In this document: positions 25,052 through 32,981 of the stretch, piece after piece
How the letters are laid out: each line of letters starts with the position of its first letter
Numbering within the stretch: the stretch's first letter is position 1
Assembly (NCBI GenBank): GCA_014360565.1
Contig: JACIXH010000025.1
Span: 1-38,481 of the forward strand
Direction: 5' to 3'
Length of the DNA: 38,481 nt
From: Nocardia sp.
GTDB taxonomy: Bacteria > Actinomycetota > Actinomycetes > Mycobacteriales > Mycobacteriaceae
Made by a program: the position numbers and the translations under genes
The notes under the pieces: model-generated
The model's database searches: none
The model's input: only the letters and a program-made list of their open reading frames with translations
Told to the model about the DNA's origin: nothing

Positions 25052-25675
25052 ATGGCGCGTGCAGAGGTGGTCCGGTCCTACCGGGGAATCAGCGCGGCGA
25101 GTCGACGTGACGAACGCCGCGACAAACTCCTCGCCGCTGGTCGCCAGATCTGGGGCGAGGCCGGCGCGAGCGAAGTCACCGTGCGCCGCGTGTGCGCCGC
25201 ATCGGGGTTGACCCCGCGCTACTTCTACGAACATTTCGCCACCCGAGACGCACTGGTCCTCGCCGTCGCCGAGCAGGTCCACCAGGAGCTGTTCACCACC
25301 CTCGTCGATGCGAGCCAGACCGAGCCGGGCACCCTGGAACGCAAACTTCAGCGGGCACTGACGACCTACCTCGACACGATCGCCGCCGACCCCAGCATCC
25401 ACCGCATCCTCACCAGCGACACCCACAGCGTCGCAGGGCTCGAAGAGCTGCGTTCCCGTGCCGTCGGCATCGTTACCGACCTCGTGATGCAGTACAGCGC
25501 GGAGTTCCTCGACACCCCCGCGAACCCGGAGATCCGCCGCCAGGAAGCCCTTTTCGTCGTCGGCGGAATCAACCAGCTCGTGGCGACGTGGTTGCACAAC
25601 CCCGGTCAGCCGACCACCGAAGCAGCCGCCCTCTGCACCGAACTCGCACTGGCCGTGGTGAATCGAGCGCTCTGA
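25052..25675 (+). CDS. TetR family regulator of the divergent DUF2236 oxygenase
   Basis: This 207-residue TetR protein has an N-terminal HTH (about 20-64: LLAAGRQIWGEAGASEVTVR, then LTPRYFYEHFATRDAL) and a C-terminal all-helical ligand domain. ATG 25052 gives the normal HTH position. The frame is open far upstream through the antisense of the oxygenase gene but that extension is not protein-like. LcpR-type TetR regulators are known beside lcp genes in rubber-degrading actinobacteria, so this is a comparable pair. It probably binds the palindrome at 25000-25027 and represses both genes. Confidence 0.9.
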   Translation: MARAEVVRSYRGISAASRRDERRDKLLAAGRQIWGEAGASEVTVRRVCAASGLTPRYFYEHFATRDALVLAVAEQVHQELFTTLVDASQTEPGTLERKLQRALTTYLDTIAADPSIHRILTSDTHSVAGLEELRSRAVGIVTDLVMQYSAEFLDTPANPEIRRQEALFVVGGINQLVATWLHNPGQPTTEAAALCTELALAVVNRAL

Positions 25676-25863
25676 CAGTCAGTGCATTCACACAGCTCGG
25701 CGTCCAGCGCAACGCCATCTTCTCGGCTCAACGGCGTACTCGCCGTCGTCACTGCTGCCGGCTCCGAACCGACACCGATGCCACACCCGGCTGTCGCTAC
25801 CACAACCATCCCGACAGCCGACCACCCCAGCCTCGGCCGACGGGCACAGGAACCTACCGCCAT
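25606..25863 (-). CDS. Possible small lipoprotein-like ORF (hypothetical, possibly truncated)
   Basis: This 85-codon frame begins with a lipoprotein-like signal: basic CARRPRLG, hydrophobic WSAVGMVVVATAG, then cysteine. A good GGGAGG lies 8 nt before ATG 25863. The rest is low in recognisable features, with ELCECTDC near the middle. Its last 70 bp overlap the TetR gene on the opposite strand, which is unusual and suggests a truncated or decayed lipoprotein gene or a chance frame. Confidence 0.3.
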   Translation of the reverse strand: MAVGSCARRPRLGWSAVGMVVVATAGCGIGVGSEPAAVTTASTPLSREDGVALDAELCECTDCQSARFTTASASSVQRAAASVVG

Positions 25864-26109
25864 CAGACATTCCTCCCACCACAATGAAACCAGAGGCTGC
25901 TTCAGGTCGTACAGTTCGCCGATCGGAAGCGTGGGCGCCTCCCGGGATCGGCCTCACCACACGAGCGGGCCGCACCCACTGCCGCTGGACGTCCGAAAGC
26001 CACTAGACAACAACAGCTTTCGCCCGTACGGGGAGGCTAGAGCGAACCTCCTCCCCCAGGCCGGGTCAATTCCCGTCCGCCACCGCAGCACAGGCGCAAA
26101 CCATGCCTG
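25864..26109. other. Gap without recognisable gene
   Basis: Between the lipoprotein-like frame and the SRPBCC gene end I see no convincing coding sequence, repeat or hairpin. If that small ORF is not real, the gene-free gap is 25676-26109. Confidence 0.5.
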
Positions 26110-26739
26110 TTACGCACCCGTATAGAAGGCGGCCACACGATCGGCGATCTCGCGCGCCTCTGCCGGATCCGCGCCGGAGTCTGTGTGCGCGTCAGCCCAC
26201 GAGCTTGCTGCCGACCGCAGGCACTCGGCGCCCTCCGGCGTGCCCAACAGCTTCTCCAGCTCCGCAGGCTGAGCCCGGTCGTCACCGGAGACGTACAAAC
26301 CCAGCCCCAACAACGAGCTGTCCCAGCCGACGCCGACGGCGCCGGGCCCATAGGTCCGCCAGTGCTCGTTATCGGGCACAGTGTGGGTCAGCCGTAGCGC
26401 TGCGCGACCGTCGCTGCCGGTGATTGTCACATCGACGACGCTCGAGTCGCCGTCGTACTCCCAGGTGATCCGCAACCGGCCAGGAGCTGCGCACTGCTCG
26501 ATCGTGCCGGTCGTCCCGGTACCGTCGAGCCGGTAGCGGCCACCTTCGCGCAGCTCGCCGCTGACCGGTTCGAACCAGCGCGGCAGTCGGCGCGGATTCG
26601 TGCACGCGTCCCACAGATCCTGCGCACTCGTGTCGAAAGTCCGGGTCAACGTCACCTCCTTCGTCGGCCCGCCGTCTGTCATGCTGCGATGGGTTTGCTG
26701 GATGTGAGCGAGGATGTCGAGCACCGCTGCCTCCTTCAT
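26110..26739 (-). CDS. SRPBCC/AHSA1 (activator of Hsp90 ATPase homologue) domain protein
   Basis: This 209-residue protein has a START-like SRPBCC fold of the AHSA1 group: VTLTRTFDTSAQDLWDACTN, LPRWFEPVSGELREGGRYRL, GTIEQC and LRITWEYDGDSS. These proteins bind hydrophobic small molecules; the actual ligand is unknown. It is coupled to the preceding ArsR gene by an ATGA overlap (ATG 26739), a common ArsR-SRPBCC pairing in actinobacteria. An alternative upstream reading to 26826 lies inside the ArsR gene and is rejected. Confidence 0.9.
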   Translation of the reverse strand: MKEAAVLDILAHIQQTHRSMTDGGPTKEVTLTRTFDTSAQDLWDACTNPRRLPRWFEPVSGELREGGRYRLDGTGTTGTIEQCAAPGRLRITWEYDGDSSVVDVTITGSDGRAALRLTHTVPDNEHWRTYGPGAVGVGWDSSLLGLGLYVSGDDRAQPAELEKLLGTPEGAECLRSAASSWADAHTDSGADPAEAREIADRVAAFYTGA

Positions 26740-27065
26740 TCGCGTCGCTCGCGCTTGCCTCGAGCGATCTCTGTATCGAGGGCATCCAGCCGGGTCTGCC
26801 ACATATGGCGAAACCGGTCGAGCCACTCATCGGCCTGGCGCATACCCGCGCTGTCCACGGCGTAGAGGCGCCGCGTGCCCTCCGCGCGAACTGTCACAAA
26901 GCCGTTCTCGCGCAGAACACGAAGGTGGTGCGACACCGCGGGGTGCGTAATCGGGAACTCCTGCCGCACGGCGTCACTGATCGCCCCAGCCCTGTGCTCA
27001 CCGGCACCGAGCAACTCCAGGACCCGGCGGCGAACCGGGTCCCCCAGAACATCTAAAGCATGCAC
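26736..27065 (-). CDS. ArsR/SmtB family winged-helix regulator
   Basis: This 109-residue ArsR-type repressor has the classic core: LGDPVRRRVLELLGAGEHRA, then ITHPAVSHHLRVLRENGFV and the wing RAEGTRRLYAVDSAGM. The metal-binding ELCVCDL motif of SmtB/ArsR sensors is absent, so it is more like the SRPBCC-linked non-metal subgroup. It is first in a two-gene operon with the SRPBCC gene, and an AT-rich palindrome lies just upstream of its ATG. Confidence 0.92.
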   Translation of the reverse strand: MHALDVLGDPVRRRVLELLGAGEHRAGAISDAVRQEFPITHPAVSHHLRVLRENGFVTVRAEGTRRLYAVDSAGMRQADEWLDRFRHMWQTRLDALDTEIARGKRERRE

Positions 27066-27083
27066 CGGTTTATTTAAACACAG

Positions 27084-27095
27084 ATTTAATTAAAT
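27084..27095. promoter_or_regulatory. AT-rich palindrome upstream of ArsR gene
   Basis: ATTTAATTAAAT is a perfect 12-bp palindrome inside a run of about 35 AT-rich bases that begins at the ArsR start codon. This is a likely ArsR operator and promoter in a GC-rich genome. It could also attract Lsr2. Confidence 0.5.
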
Positions 27096-27338
27096 TTAAA
27101 CTGACACAATCGGTAGTCAGCACCTTCTCCGGACCGGATCCAGCCCGTCGTTGTTGGGCAGGCAGTCCGGTTGTTCGGTGACTCAACAGGATTCGCATCC
27201 TCAACAGATCGGGCCTCGTCGGCCGAACATCTGCGGCTCCAGCACTTCGATGCGGTTGAGGTTGCCTTAGACAGTTCCGCTGCTGCGGAGTGCCTGGCTC
27301 CCCATCGCGTGGACCACCGGCCAGATGCCCGACGGGTG

Positions 27339-27782
27339 TCACTGTGTCGAGTCGCGTCCGACGTGGAAACGCTCGTGGTACAGACGGCGGGCTTCGGTGA
27401 CCGCCCGGCGGTCGATCGTCGCGAGCGGATGGACGGCAGTCACCAACGGTTCATGGTCGGGGCCCGCGCCGACCACCCGGCCGGTCAGCAGCCAGGGGAA
27501 CCGGCCTTGCTCCGCGCCGAGGTCGGCGTATTTGCACAGCCTGCGCGCCACCCATTCCAGTGCGGGCCGCGGCCACCACGGCTCGGGTCGCATCGTCGTC
27601 ACCGACAGTCCCGACATCGTCACCTGGGCCTCGTAATCGCGGCTCGGGCCGTCATGGGCGTCGGTGCCCGGTCCGTGCGAATAGCGCAGGAAGACGGGCT
27701 CGGCGCCGAGACACCGGTCGGTCACCTCGAACAGCGTGTGCAGCGTTGCCGGTAGTTCGAGGCTGCAGATCAACTCGGACAT
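27339..27782 (-). CDS. DUF6098-like protein of unknown function
   Basis: This 147-residue protein is likely a DUF6098-family member, recognised from memory by the pattern VFLRYSHGPGTDA, SRDYEAQV, PEPWWPRPALEWVARRLCKY and LLTGRVVGAGPDHEPLV. No enzymatic motif is apparent, and the function of the family is unknown. The GGGAGGAG site 9-12 nt before ATG 27782 supports the start. It stands alone, 131 bp from the next gene on the same strand. Confidence 0.7.
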   Translation of the reverse strand: MSELICSLELPATLHTLFEVTDRCLGAEPVFLRYSHGPGTDAHDGPSRDYEAQVTMSGLSVTTMRPEPWWPRPALEWVARRLCKYADLGAEQGRFPWLLTGRVVGAGPDHEPLVTAVHPLATIDRRAVTEARRLYHERFHVGRDSTQ

Positions 27783-27913
27783 CGCGCGGTTCTCCTCCCT
27801 GCATCGGACCGTTCACAGCCTGGAATGCCCGGTCCGGGCGCGAGCAACCCAGCCGCTGTGCAAAACACGGCGCCATGCCGCCGAGACTCGGTCCCGGCGG
27901 TCGGCGAGCCGGA

Positions 27914-28438
27914 TCAGCGGTGGAATACCACGTTGTAGACAGCGACCGTGGGGAGCCACGGTGTGTCGCAACCCGGCTCCACACCTGTTCCCGTGATGGT
28001 GACTACCGCTCCCGCGAACTTGGTGCTGTCGGCGGTCACCTGGCCGGTAGCGACGTAGATCCGGTCACCCGCCGCAACGCCGCCGGTGGTCTCGGTGACC
28101 GTTCGGGTGCCGTCGTCCCAGCTGGTGGTGACGGTCGCCGTGCTCTGCCCACACGAGGGTCCGTCGATCGTCAGTTCCGAGCGCCCGGAAACGAGCAGTT
28201 GACCGTTCGCGTCGGTGCAGGTGATCGAGTCCTGGGCGGTGGCGCCCCCGCCGAGGAGGTCAGGCGTGGTCGTTGTCTGGGCAAGACAAGTCGCCTCCAC
28301 AGCGAGTGCACGGTCGGGTTGCGCCCACGCTGCCGGTGCGGCGGCGACTGCGGCGAGCACGAACGAACCGGCGACCAGCGGTGCGATCCTCGCGCGGACG
28401 CGGTTGCCGTCGAGGGATGTGGGTGTCGAGATGCTCAC
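27914..28438 (-). CDS. Small secreted protein, function unknown
   Basis: This 174-residue protein has a clear Sec signal peptide (RVRARIAPLVAGSFVLAAVAAAP, cleavage near AWAQP). The mature part (about 135 residues) is Thr/Ser-rich with four cysteines (in EATCLAQ, ITCTDAN, GPSCGQ, EPGCDT), suggesting two disulfides and a beta-rich fold. I do not recognise a family. The GTG start at 28438 has AAGGAA 6 nt upstream. It lies 109 bp downstream of the chorismate lyase-like gene and could be separately transcribed. Confidence 0.82.
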   Translation of the reverse strand: MSISTPTSLDGNRVRARIAPLVAGSFVLAAVAAAPAAWAQPDRALAVEATCLAQTTTTPDLLGGGATAQDSITCTDANGQLLVSGRSELTIDGPSCGQSTATVTTSWDDGTRTVTETTGGVAAGDRIYVATGQVTADSTKFAGAVVTITGTGVEPGCDTPWLPTVAVYNVVFHR

Positions 28439-28547
28439 AGATAGTTCCTTACCTTGTCGTCAACTGGGTGGAAAACTGTGGAACACGCAGTGGGTTAAGC
28501 GAATTGGTGCACAGACGGCGGCGCCCGGGCAGCGTGACCCTCGATTG

Positions 28548-29096
28548 TCACCGCACTGCGCACTGGAGGCGAGCGGAAAACAGGTCAGGGCTGTAGATCT
28601 CGGTCAGGTGCGCGGCGGGCCGCTCTCCGATGATGATCAGGTAGCGCTTGCCCGCCGCTGTGCGGGCGCTGCCGTCGAGTAGCCACTCGTAGTGGCCGGT
28701 CGACAGCACCCGGCGCCGGTGGGCGACCAGAGCCGACAGCAGGGTCATTCCGAGTGGCCGGTGCCGATCGCTGCACATCGACAGCACCGGATTACCGGGG
28801 TCGGCGACAATGATCGCGCGATTGGCCGACACCGGCGTGTGTTCCGCCGTGCGCAGCACCGAGCTGCGCACGAGTACCGCTGTCGCGGCGGGGAGTTCGA
28901 GGCCGATGCGTAGGTCGGGCTCGAGGTCGCCGACCTCAGCGATGAACTGTTCGCCGACCTCGACCCGGATCACTGCCCGCAGCACGGCCTCCAGCAGGAC
29001 GGTTGTCGTGCCGTCGTTGGCCAGCAGCGTCCGGGTGGTCGGATCGCGGAAGTCCGTCACCGGGATCGGCCGCCCGGTGGGGGTGAGCGTCGCCAT
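28548..29096 (-). CDS. Chorismate pyruvate-lyase-like protein (DUF98/UbiC-like fold)
   Basis: This 182-residue protein resembles the chorismate pyruvate-lyase family of mycobacteria (Rv2949c type), which converts chorismate to 4-hydroxybenzoate and pyruvate. Matching elements, from memory of that family, are TRTLLANDGTTTVLLEAV near the start, RPLGMTLLSALVAHRRRVL and GKRYLIIIGERPAAHLTEIY. The last carries an Arg/Glu pair typical of the active site. Length is close to the family. ATG 29096 has GGAG 8 nt upstream and lies 17 nt after the FAD hydroxylase stop, as last gene of the operon. It would supply the aromatic unit for the pathway. Confidence 0.78.
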   Translation of the reverse strand: MATLTPTGRPIPVTDFRDPTTRTLLANDGTTTVLLEAVLRAVIRVEVGEQFIAEVGDLEPDLRIGLELPAATAVLVRSSVLRTAEHTPVSANRAIIVADPGNPVLSMCSDRHRPLGMTLLSALVAHRRRVLSTGHYEWLLDGSARTAAGKRYLIIIGERPAAHLTEIYSPDLFSARLQCAVR

Positions 29097-29113
29097 GGCA
29101 CGACTCCTGTCGG

Positions 29114-30298
29114 TCAGTAGGGGCTGCCGGGAATGCCGGCATCACGGGGGCCGTACGGGATGCGATCGAGCCAAGCGCCTGCGGGCTGCCAGTGTCGCGC
29201 GGCGAGTGCGGCCGCGCGTTGGCGCGCGCGGGTGCCTCGGCCCGTTGCCAGCAGGTGGTGCAGCGCCTGGCCGGTGGCCGCGCGGTTGCGCAGCGCCGCC
29301 GCGTGCCGCACCGTGTGATACCCGGTGATCGCGGTATCACGTGGGTTGCCGGCGAGACTGTGCACGATCGCATCGGTCGCGGCAGCGGCATCGGCGATGC
29401 CGGAGTTGAGCCCGCGCGCGCCGAACGGAGCGAACAGGTGGGCTGCCTCGCCGACGAGCAAGACCCGCAGGCCGGGGTCGACGAACCGGTCAGCTACCGC
29501 CTGGTCGAACCGGTACCGGGAGGTCCAGGTGATCTCGGGCCGGGCGACACCGGGCAGTATCGGTTCGATCCAGTCGCAGACGCGTGCGGTCAGATCCGCG
29601 ACATCGTCGGCAGCCCGGCATTGCAGGTCGACACGCAGCCCACCCCGGAACGGCGCGATCAGCACATGACGACCTCCGGCAGCCGGATGCCGGTAGTGGA
29701 ACACCCGCTCGCCCTGGTGGATCTCATGGTCGCCTGCGACATCGACGACGAGAAACGATGTCGGCGAACGTGTTCCGGCCAGTCGCGCACCGATCGCCGC
29801 GCGCACCGCGGATCGCGCGCCGTCGGCACCGATCAGGAAGGCGGCCCGATGACCACTACCGAGCTCGACGTGATCCGGTCGGACCGTCACGTTCTCGACC
29901 GGTGTCTCCCAGCTCAGGACTACACCGGCGGCCAGACAGGACCGCCGCAACCGATGCTCGAGATCCCGTTGGGAAAGACTGATGAACGGCGGCTTCCGCG
30001 GTTGTGCAGGCGGCGGGTACGCCTTGCGGTACACCGTCTGCCCGGCCCAGAGCGTGTGCTTGCCGGACCAGGTCAGCCCGTAGCCCGAGATCTCCTCCGC
30101 CAGGGCGCGATCAGCGCGCGACAGGGTTCGCACCGATACTCCGTGCAGAAAGATCGCCCGGCTTCCGGGGCGGATCGCGTCCTCCGGCTCGGCATCGACA
30201 GCAGTCACCGACAGCCCGCGGGCGGCGCACAGCAAGGCCGCGGTAAGACCGACCGGACCGCACCCCGCCACGAGGACATCGGTCTGCGTGCTACTCAT
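29114..30298 (-). CDS. FAD-dependent aromatic hydroxylase (PHBH/MhpA-like group A)
   Basis: This 394-residue flavoprotein monooxygenase has the ADP-binding GCGPVG (12-17), the NADPH/FAD motif GADG (157-160) and GEAAH (283-287), a variant of the usual GDAAH. PHBH is of similar length. The family hydroxylates phenolic substrates. ATG 30298 overlaps the ligase TGA (ATGA). With the chorismate lyase-like gene next to it, the likely reaction is 3-hydroxylation of 4-hydroxybenzoate (or its CoA ester) to give a catechol; this is inferred from context. The substrate loop has not been compared. Confidence 0.88.
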   Translation of the reverse strand: MSSTQTDVLVAGCGPVGLTAALLCAARGLSVTAVDAEPEDAIRPGSRAIFLHGVSVRTLSRADRALAEEISGYGLTWSGKHTLWAGQTVYRKAYPPPAQPRKPPFISLSQRDLEHRLRRSCLAAGVVLSWETPVENVTVRPDHVELGSGHRAAFLIGADGARSAVRAAIGARLAGTRSPTSFLVVDVAGDHEIHQGERVFHYRHPAAGGRHVLIAPFRGGLRVDLQCRAADDVADLTARVCDWIEPILPGVARPEITWTSRYRFDQAVADRFVDPGLRVLLVGEAAHLFAPFGARGLNSGIADAAAATDAIVHSLAGNPRDTAITGYHTVRHAAALRNRAATGQALHHLLATGRGTRARQRAAALAARHWQPAGAWLDRIPYGPRDAGIPGSPY

Positions 30299-31716
30299 GC
30301 CGGTACCGGAAGTTCACGACGCAGGACTTTGCCGGTGCTGCTCAACGGCAACTCCGGCAGCACAACGACCTGGCGCGGCAGCTTGTAGGTGGCCAGGTGC
30401 GGGCGGCAGAAGTCGACGATCTGCGTGGTGGTGGGCCGTGCGCCGGGTCGGAGCACGATCCAGGCGCAGGTGATCTCCCCGCGCGCGGAGTCCGCCACCG
30501 CGGCGACCGCCACCTCCCGCACATCGGGATGCTGTGCCACCACGCGCTCGACCTCTGCGGGATACACAGAGAAGCCGCCGGTGAGGATGACGTCCTTGGC
30601 CCGGCCTACGACGCGGACCACTCCGTCGGCGCCGATGGTGCCGAGGTCGCCGGTTCGCAACCAGCCGTCGGCGCTCACGCAGTCCGCCGTCGCGCCGACG
30701 TATCCGGGCGTCACCATCGGACCGGTCACGACCAGTTCACCGATGCGAGAGTCGCCGCCCTGTCCATCCGGGTCGACCCGAAGTGTTGCCTGCGGTGCGG
30801 CGGTACCGACCGTGCCATGACGGTTCGCCAGGTCCGGTGCCGCGAGGGCGGCGAAACCGCCGAGTTCGGTCATGCCCCAGCCCTCCACGAAGGCACCGCC
30901 GACCTCCCGCTCCCACCGGGGACCGAGTTCCGGGCCCGCGCTCTGCCCCGCAGAAACCGCACAGCGCACACCAGAGATACTGCGCACCAAGGGATCTGCG
31001 AGCAGTCGCCGATACATCGTCGGCACCCCGGCGAGCACGGTGGCGCCCCATCGCCGCGCCGCCGTGAGCAGCCGCGTCTCGTCGAATCCGGGCAGTATCA
31101 CCAGCGTTGCGTCCACCGACAACGCGGCATTGAGCACATTCGTCCCGTACGAGTGCGCCAGTGGCAGCGCGGTGACGACGACATCATCGGACTCCCACCC
31201 CAGCCGCCGCGCCATGCTCGTACCGCCCAGATGCACGGCTCGGTCCGATTGCAGCACGCCCTTCGGTCTGCCGGTGGTCCCGGAGGTGTAGGCGATCGTG
31301 GTGATGCCGCTGCGGCGGATCATTCCGTCACCGCCCACGACGCGTCCCCCGGTCGCGATCCCGTCCGGCCACAACAACCGACCCGGGTAGCGCGGGGTCA
31401 ACGAGTGCGCGGCACCGCCGGGAAGCAGCGCCAGCCGGGCCCCGGAATCCTCGAGCACGTAGGCGATTTCCTCGACCGCCGATGCCACGTTCAACGGGAC
31501 GCTCACCGCACCGAGCCGGGCGAGCGCCAGCACGAGAGCCGCCCAGCGCACATCGTTGGGCAGGCACACCACCACCGCATCACCCGGCCCGATTCCGGCG
31601 GCTTCCAGCTCCCTTGCGGCACCGGCGATATGCCGCTCCAGCATCTTGCTCGCGTACCGACCCGATGCGGTGACCAGCACGAATTCAGCTCCTACAGGCA
31701 TATTCACGGCGGTCAC
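30295..31716 (-). CDS. Acyl-CoA/aryl-AMP ligase (ANL superfamily)
   Basis: This roughly 473-residue ANL enzyme has the P-loop A3 motif AYTSGTTGRPKG, A5-like GWGMTELGG, A7 RTGDLGTI, A8 GRAKDVILTGGFSVYPAEVE and the catalytic lysine motif STGKVLRRELP at the C-terminus. It should activate a carboxylic acid as AMP ester and then CoA thioester. GTG 31716 is chosen because it forms a GTGA overlap with the preceding Eis-like stop; internal GTG 31707 and ATG 31701 are alternatives. The short N-terminus is typical of benzoate/4-hydroxybenzoate-CoA ligases. The operon suggests activation of the hydroxybenzoate for transfer to an amine. Confidence 0.9.
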   Translation of the reverse strand: MTAVNMPVGAEFVLVTASGRYASKMLERHIAGAARELEAAGIGPGDAVVVCLPNDVRWAALVLALARLGAVSVPLNVASAVEEIAYVLEDSGARLALLPGGAAHSLTPRYPGRLLWPDGIATGGRVVGGDGMIRRSGITTIAYTSGTTGRPKGVLQSDRAVHLGGTSMARRLGWESDDVVVTALPLAHSYGTNVLNAALSVDATLVILPGFDETRLLTAARRWGATVLAGVPTMYRRLLADPLVRSISGVRCAVSAGQSAGPELGPRWEREVGGAFVEGWGMTELGGFAALAAPDLANRHGTVGTAAPQATLRVDPDGQGGDSRIGELVVTGPMVTPGYVGATADCVSADGWLRTGDLGTIGADGVVRVVGRAKDVILTGGFSVYPAEVERVVAQHPDVREVAVAAVADSARGEITCAWIVLRPGARPTTTQIVDFCRPHLATYKLPRQVVVLPELPLSSTGKVLRRELPVPA

Positions 31717-32981
31717 AGGACGTAGGACAGGAACGGTGCGCGTTCGGGGGTGGCCATGGCATCCCACTGCAGGACATGGCGCGGTTCCGCGGCCCGGATA
31801 TGTCCTGCGCGGAAGAATCCCGCCGCCGGCGTACCGCCGAGCACGATCGCACCGAGGGTCGCCACATCGAGTTCGAGATCGGGGGCGTTGGTGGTTCGCC
31901 TGCAGGCACCGATGCCCTTGTCGACCTCCAGATGGAAGGTGCCGTCAGCCCATCCGCGCGCGTCGTCGACCCGCACGGTCAACACCCCGTCGGCGGCCCA
32001 GCTGCGAGCCGACAGAACGGCGGGCACGTCCAGCAGCCGCAACCACATGCCGTCCTTGCGACGGCTGCGCAGCCAGCGAGCATCGGTGACCCACCAGCGC
32101 AGCGGGTCGTCCACCGGAAGCCTGGGGACATGGATTTCGCTCACCATGTCCAGGGAGAACAGATATCGCCACAGCGCGCCCGCCGCCTCGGCGTCGGCGG
32201 CGAGGAAGTCGATGACGTGCACGGCGCCGTCGGGTGCCTTGTCGGGGGTCCAGGCGGGAACGACGCGGTAGGAGAGAAATCCACGGTCGGCGACCGCGAC
32301 GCACTGACGCACCCCGGTGCCGGGGTCGCCCAGTGTGCACAGTGCGTCGAGCGCAGGCGAGGCCGGGTCGGTCGCGAGCCGATCCCAGAATGCGTCCGGC
32401 GGCCTGAGCTCGCCCGGTGTACCACCGAACGAGTTTCCGAATACGCGACGGGCTACTTCGCGCGCACGGCTGTTGTCGATGCGCTGCGGGCGCATTCCCG
32501 ACCCGGGCGTATCGTCGCGGAGCCCGGCGCGCCGGATATCGATGCGCATGGTGTCGCACCACGACGCCGGGCCGTGCCCGAATCGCCGGTAGATGGGCCA
32601 CTCCGACGGCCAGTCGGCGCAGGTCGCCTTGCCCTCCTCCACGGCCCTGCGGTAGATCCGGTCGAGCAGCTGGGTCATCAGACCGCGCCTGGTCTGGGTG
32701 GGGTGGCAGAACCCGCCGGTGCCGATGGCGGCGGGCACCGATCCACCCCCGGGCACTGCCAGCTCGGAGTCGAGCGAAATATTGGTCGCCACAATGCCGT
32801 CCGCGTCCGTGATCGCGAGCCCACGGGCGGCGGGAAAGGTTCGGCGATAGAACTCGAACACGGCGGGGTCGGTGCCGAGCGGTTCGGCGAGGGCGCTCAG
32901 CCAGCAGTCGAGCCACGACCGGTACTGCTCGTCCGGGATTCCTTCGATGAATTCGAAACCCGCTGGCGGCGTCCGGTTCAC
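31713..32981 (-). CDS. Eis-like GNAT N-acyltransferase
   Basis: This 422-residue protein matches the Eis family: an N-terminal GNAT domain with acyl-CoA-binding motif HPTQTRRGLMTQLL, then WPIYRRFGHGPAS, a second GNAT-like domain, and a C-terminal SCP2-like domain. Eis proteins transfer acetyl or other acyl groups to multiple amines of aminoglycosides, polyamines or lysines. GTG 32981 overlaps the decarboxylase TGA (GTGA) and has GGAGG 7 nt upstream. In this operon it is a plausible amide-forming enzyme that moves the hydroxybenzoyl group onto the diamine; resistance or detoxification acetylation is the alternative. Confidence 0.87.
   Translation of the reverse strand: MNRTPPAGFEFIEGIPDEQYRSWLDCWLSALAEPLGTDPAVFEFYRRTFPAARGLAITDADGIVATNISLDSELAVPGGGSVPAAIGTGGFCHPTQTRRGLMTQLLDRIYRRAVEEGKATCADWPSEWPIYRRFGHGPASWCDTMRIDIRRAGLRDDTPGSGMRPQRIDNSRAREVARRVFGNSFGGTPGELRPPDAFWDRLATDPASPALDALCTLGDPGTGVRQCVAVADRGFLSYRVVPAWTPDKAPDGAVHVIDFLAADAEAAGALWRYLFSLDMVSEIHVPRLPVDDPLRWWVTDARWLRSRRKDGMWLRLLDVPAVLSARSWAADGVLTVRVDDARGWADGTFHLEVDKGIGACRRTTNAPDLELDVATLGAIVLGGTPAAGFFRAGHIRAAEPRHVLQWDAMATPERAPFLSYVL

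Noticed and set aside
27070..27342. 90-codon minus-strand frame between ArsR and DUF6098-like genes
   Set aside because: No ribosome-binding site or family-like sequence, and it runs into the AT-rich ArsR promoter.
30397..31725. 442-codon plus-strand frame opposite the acyl-CoA ligase
   Set aside because: Shadow frame; all ANL motifs are on the minus strand in correct order.
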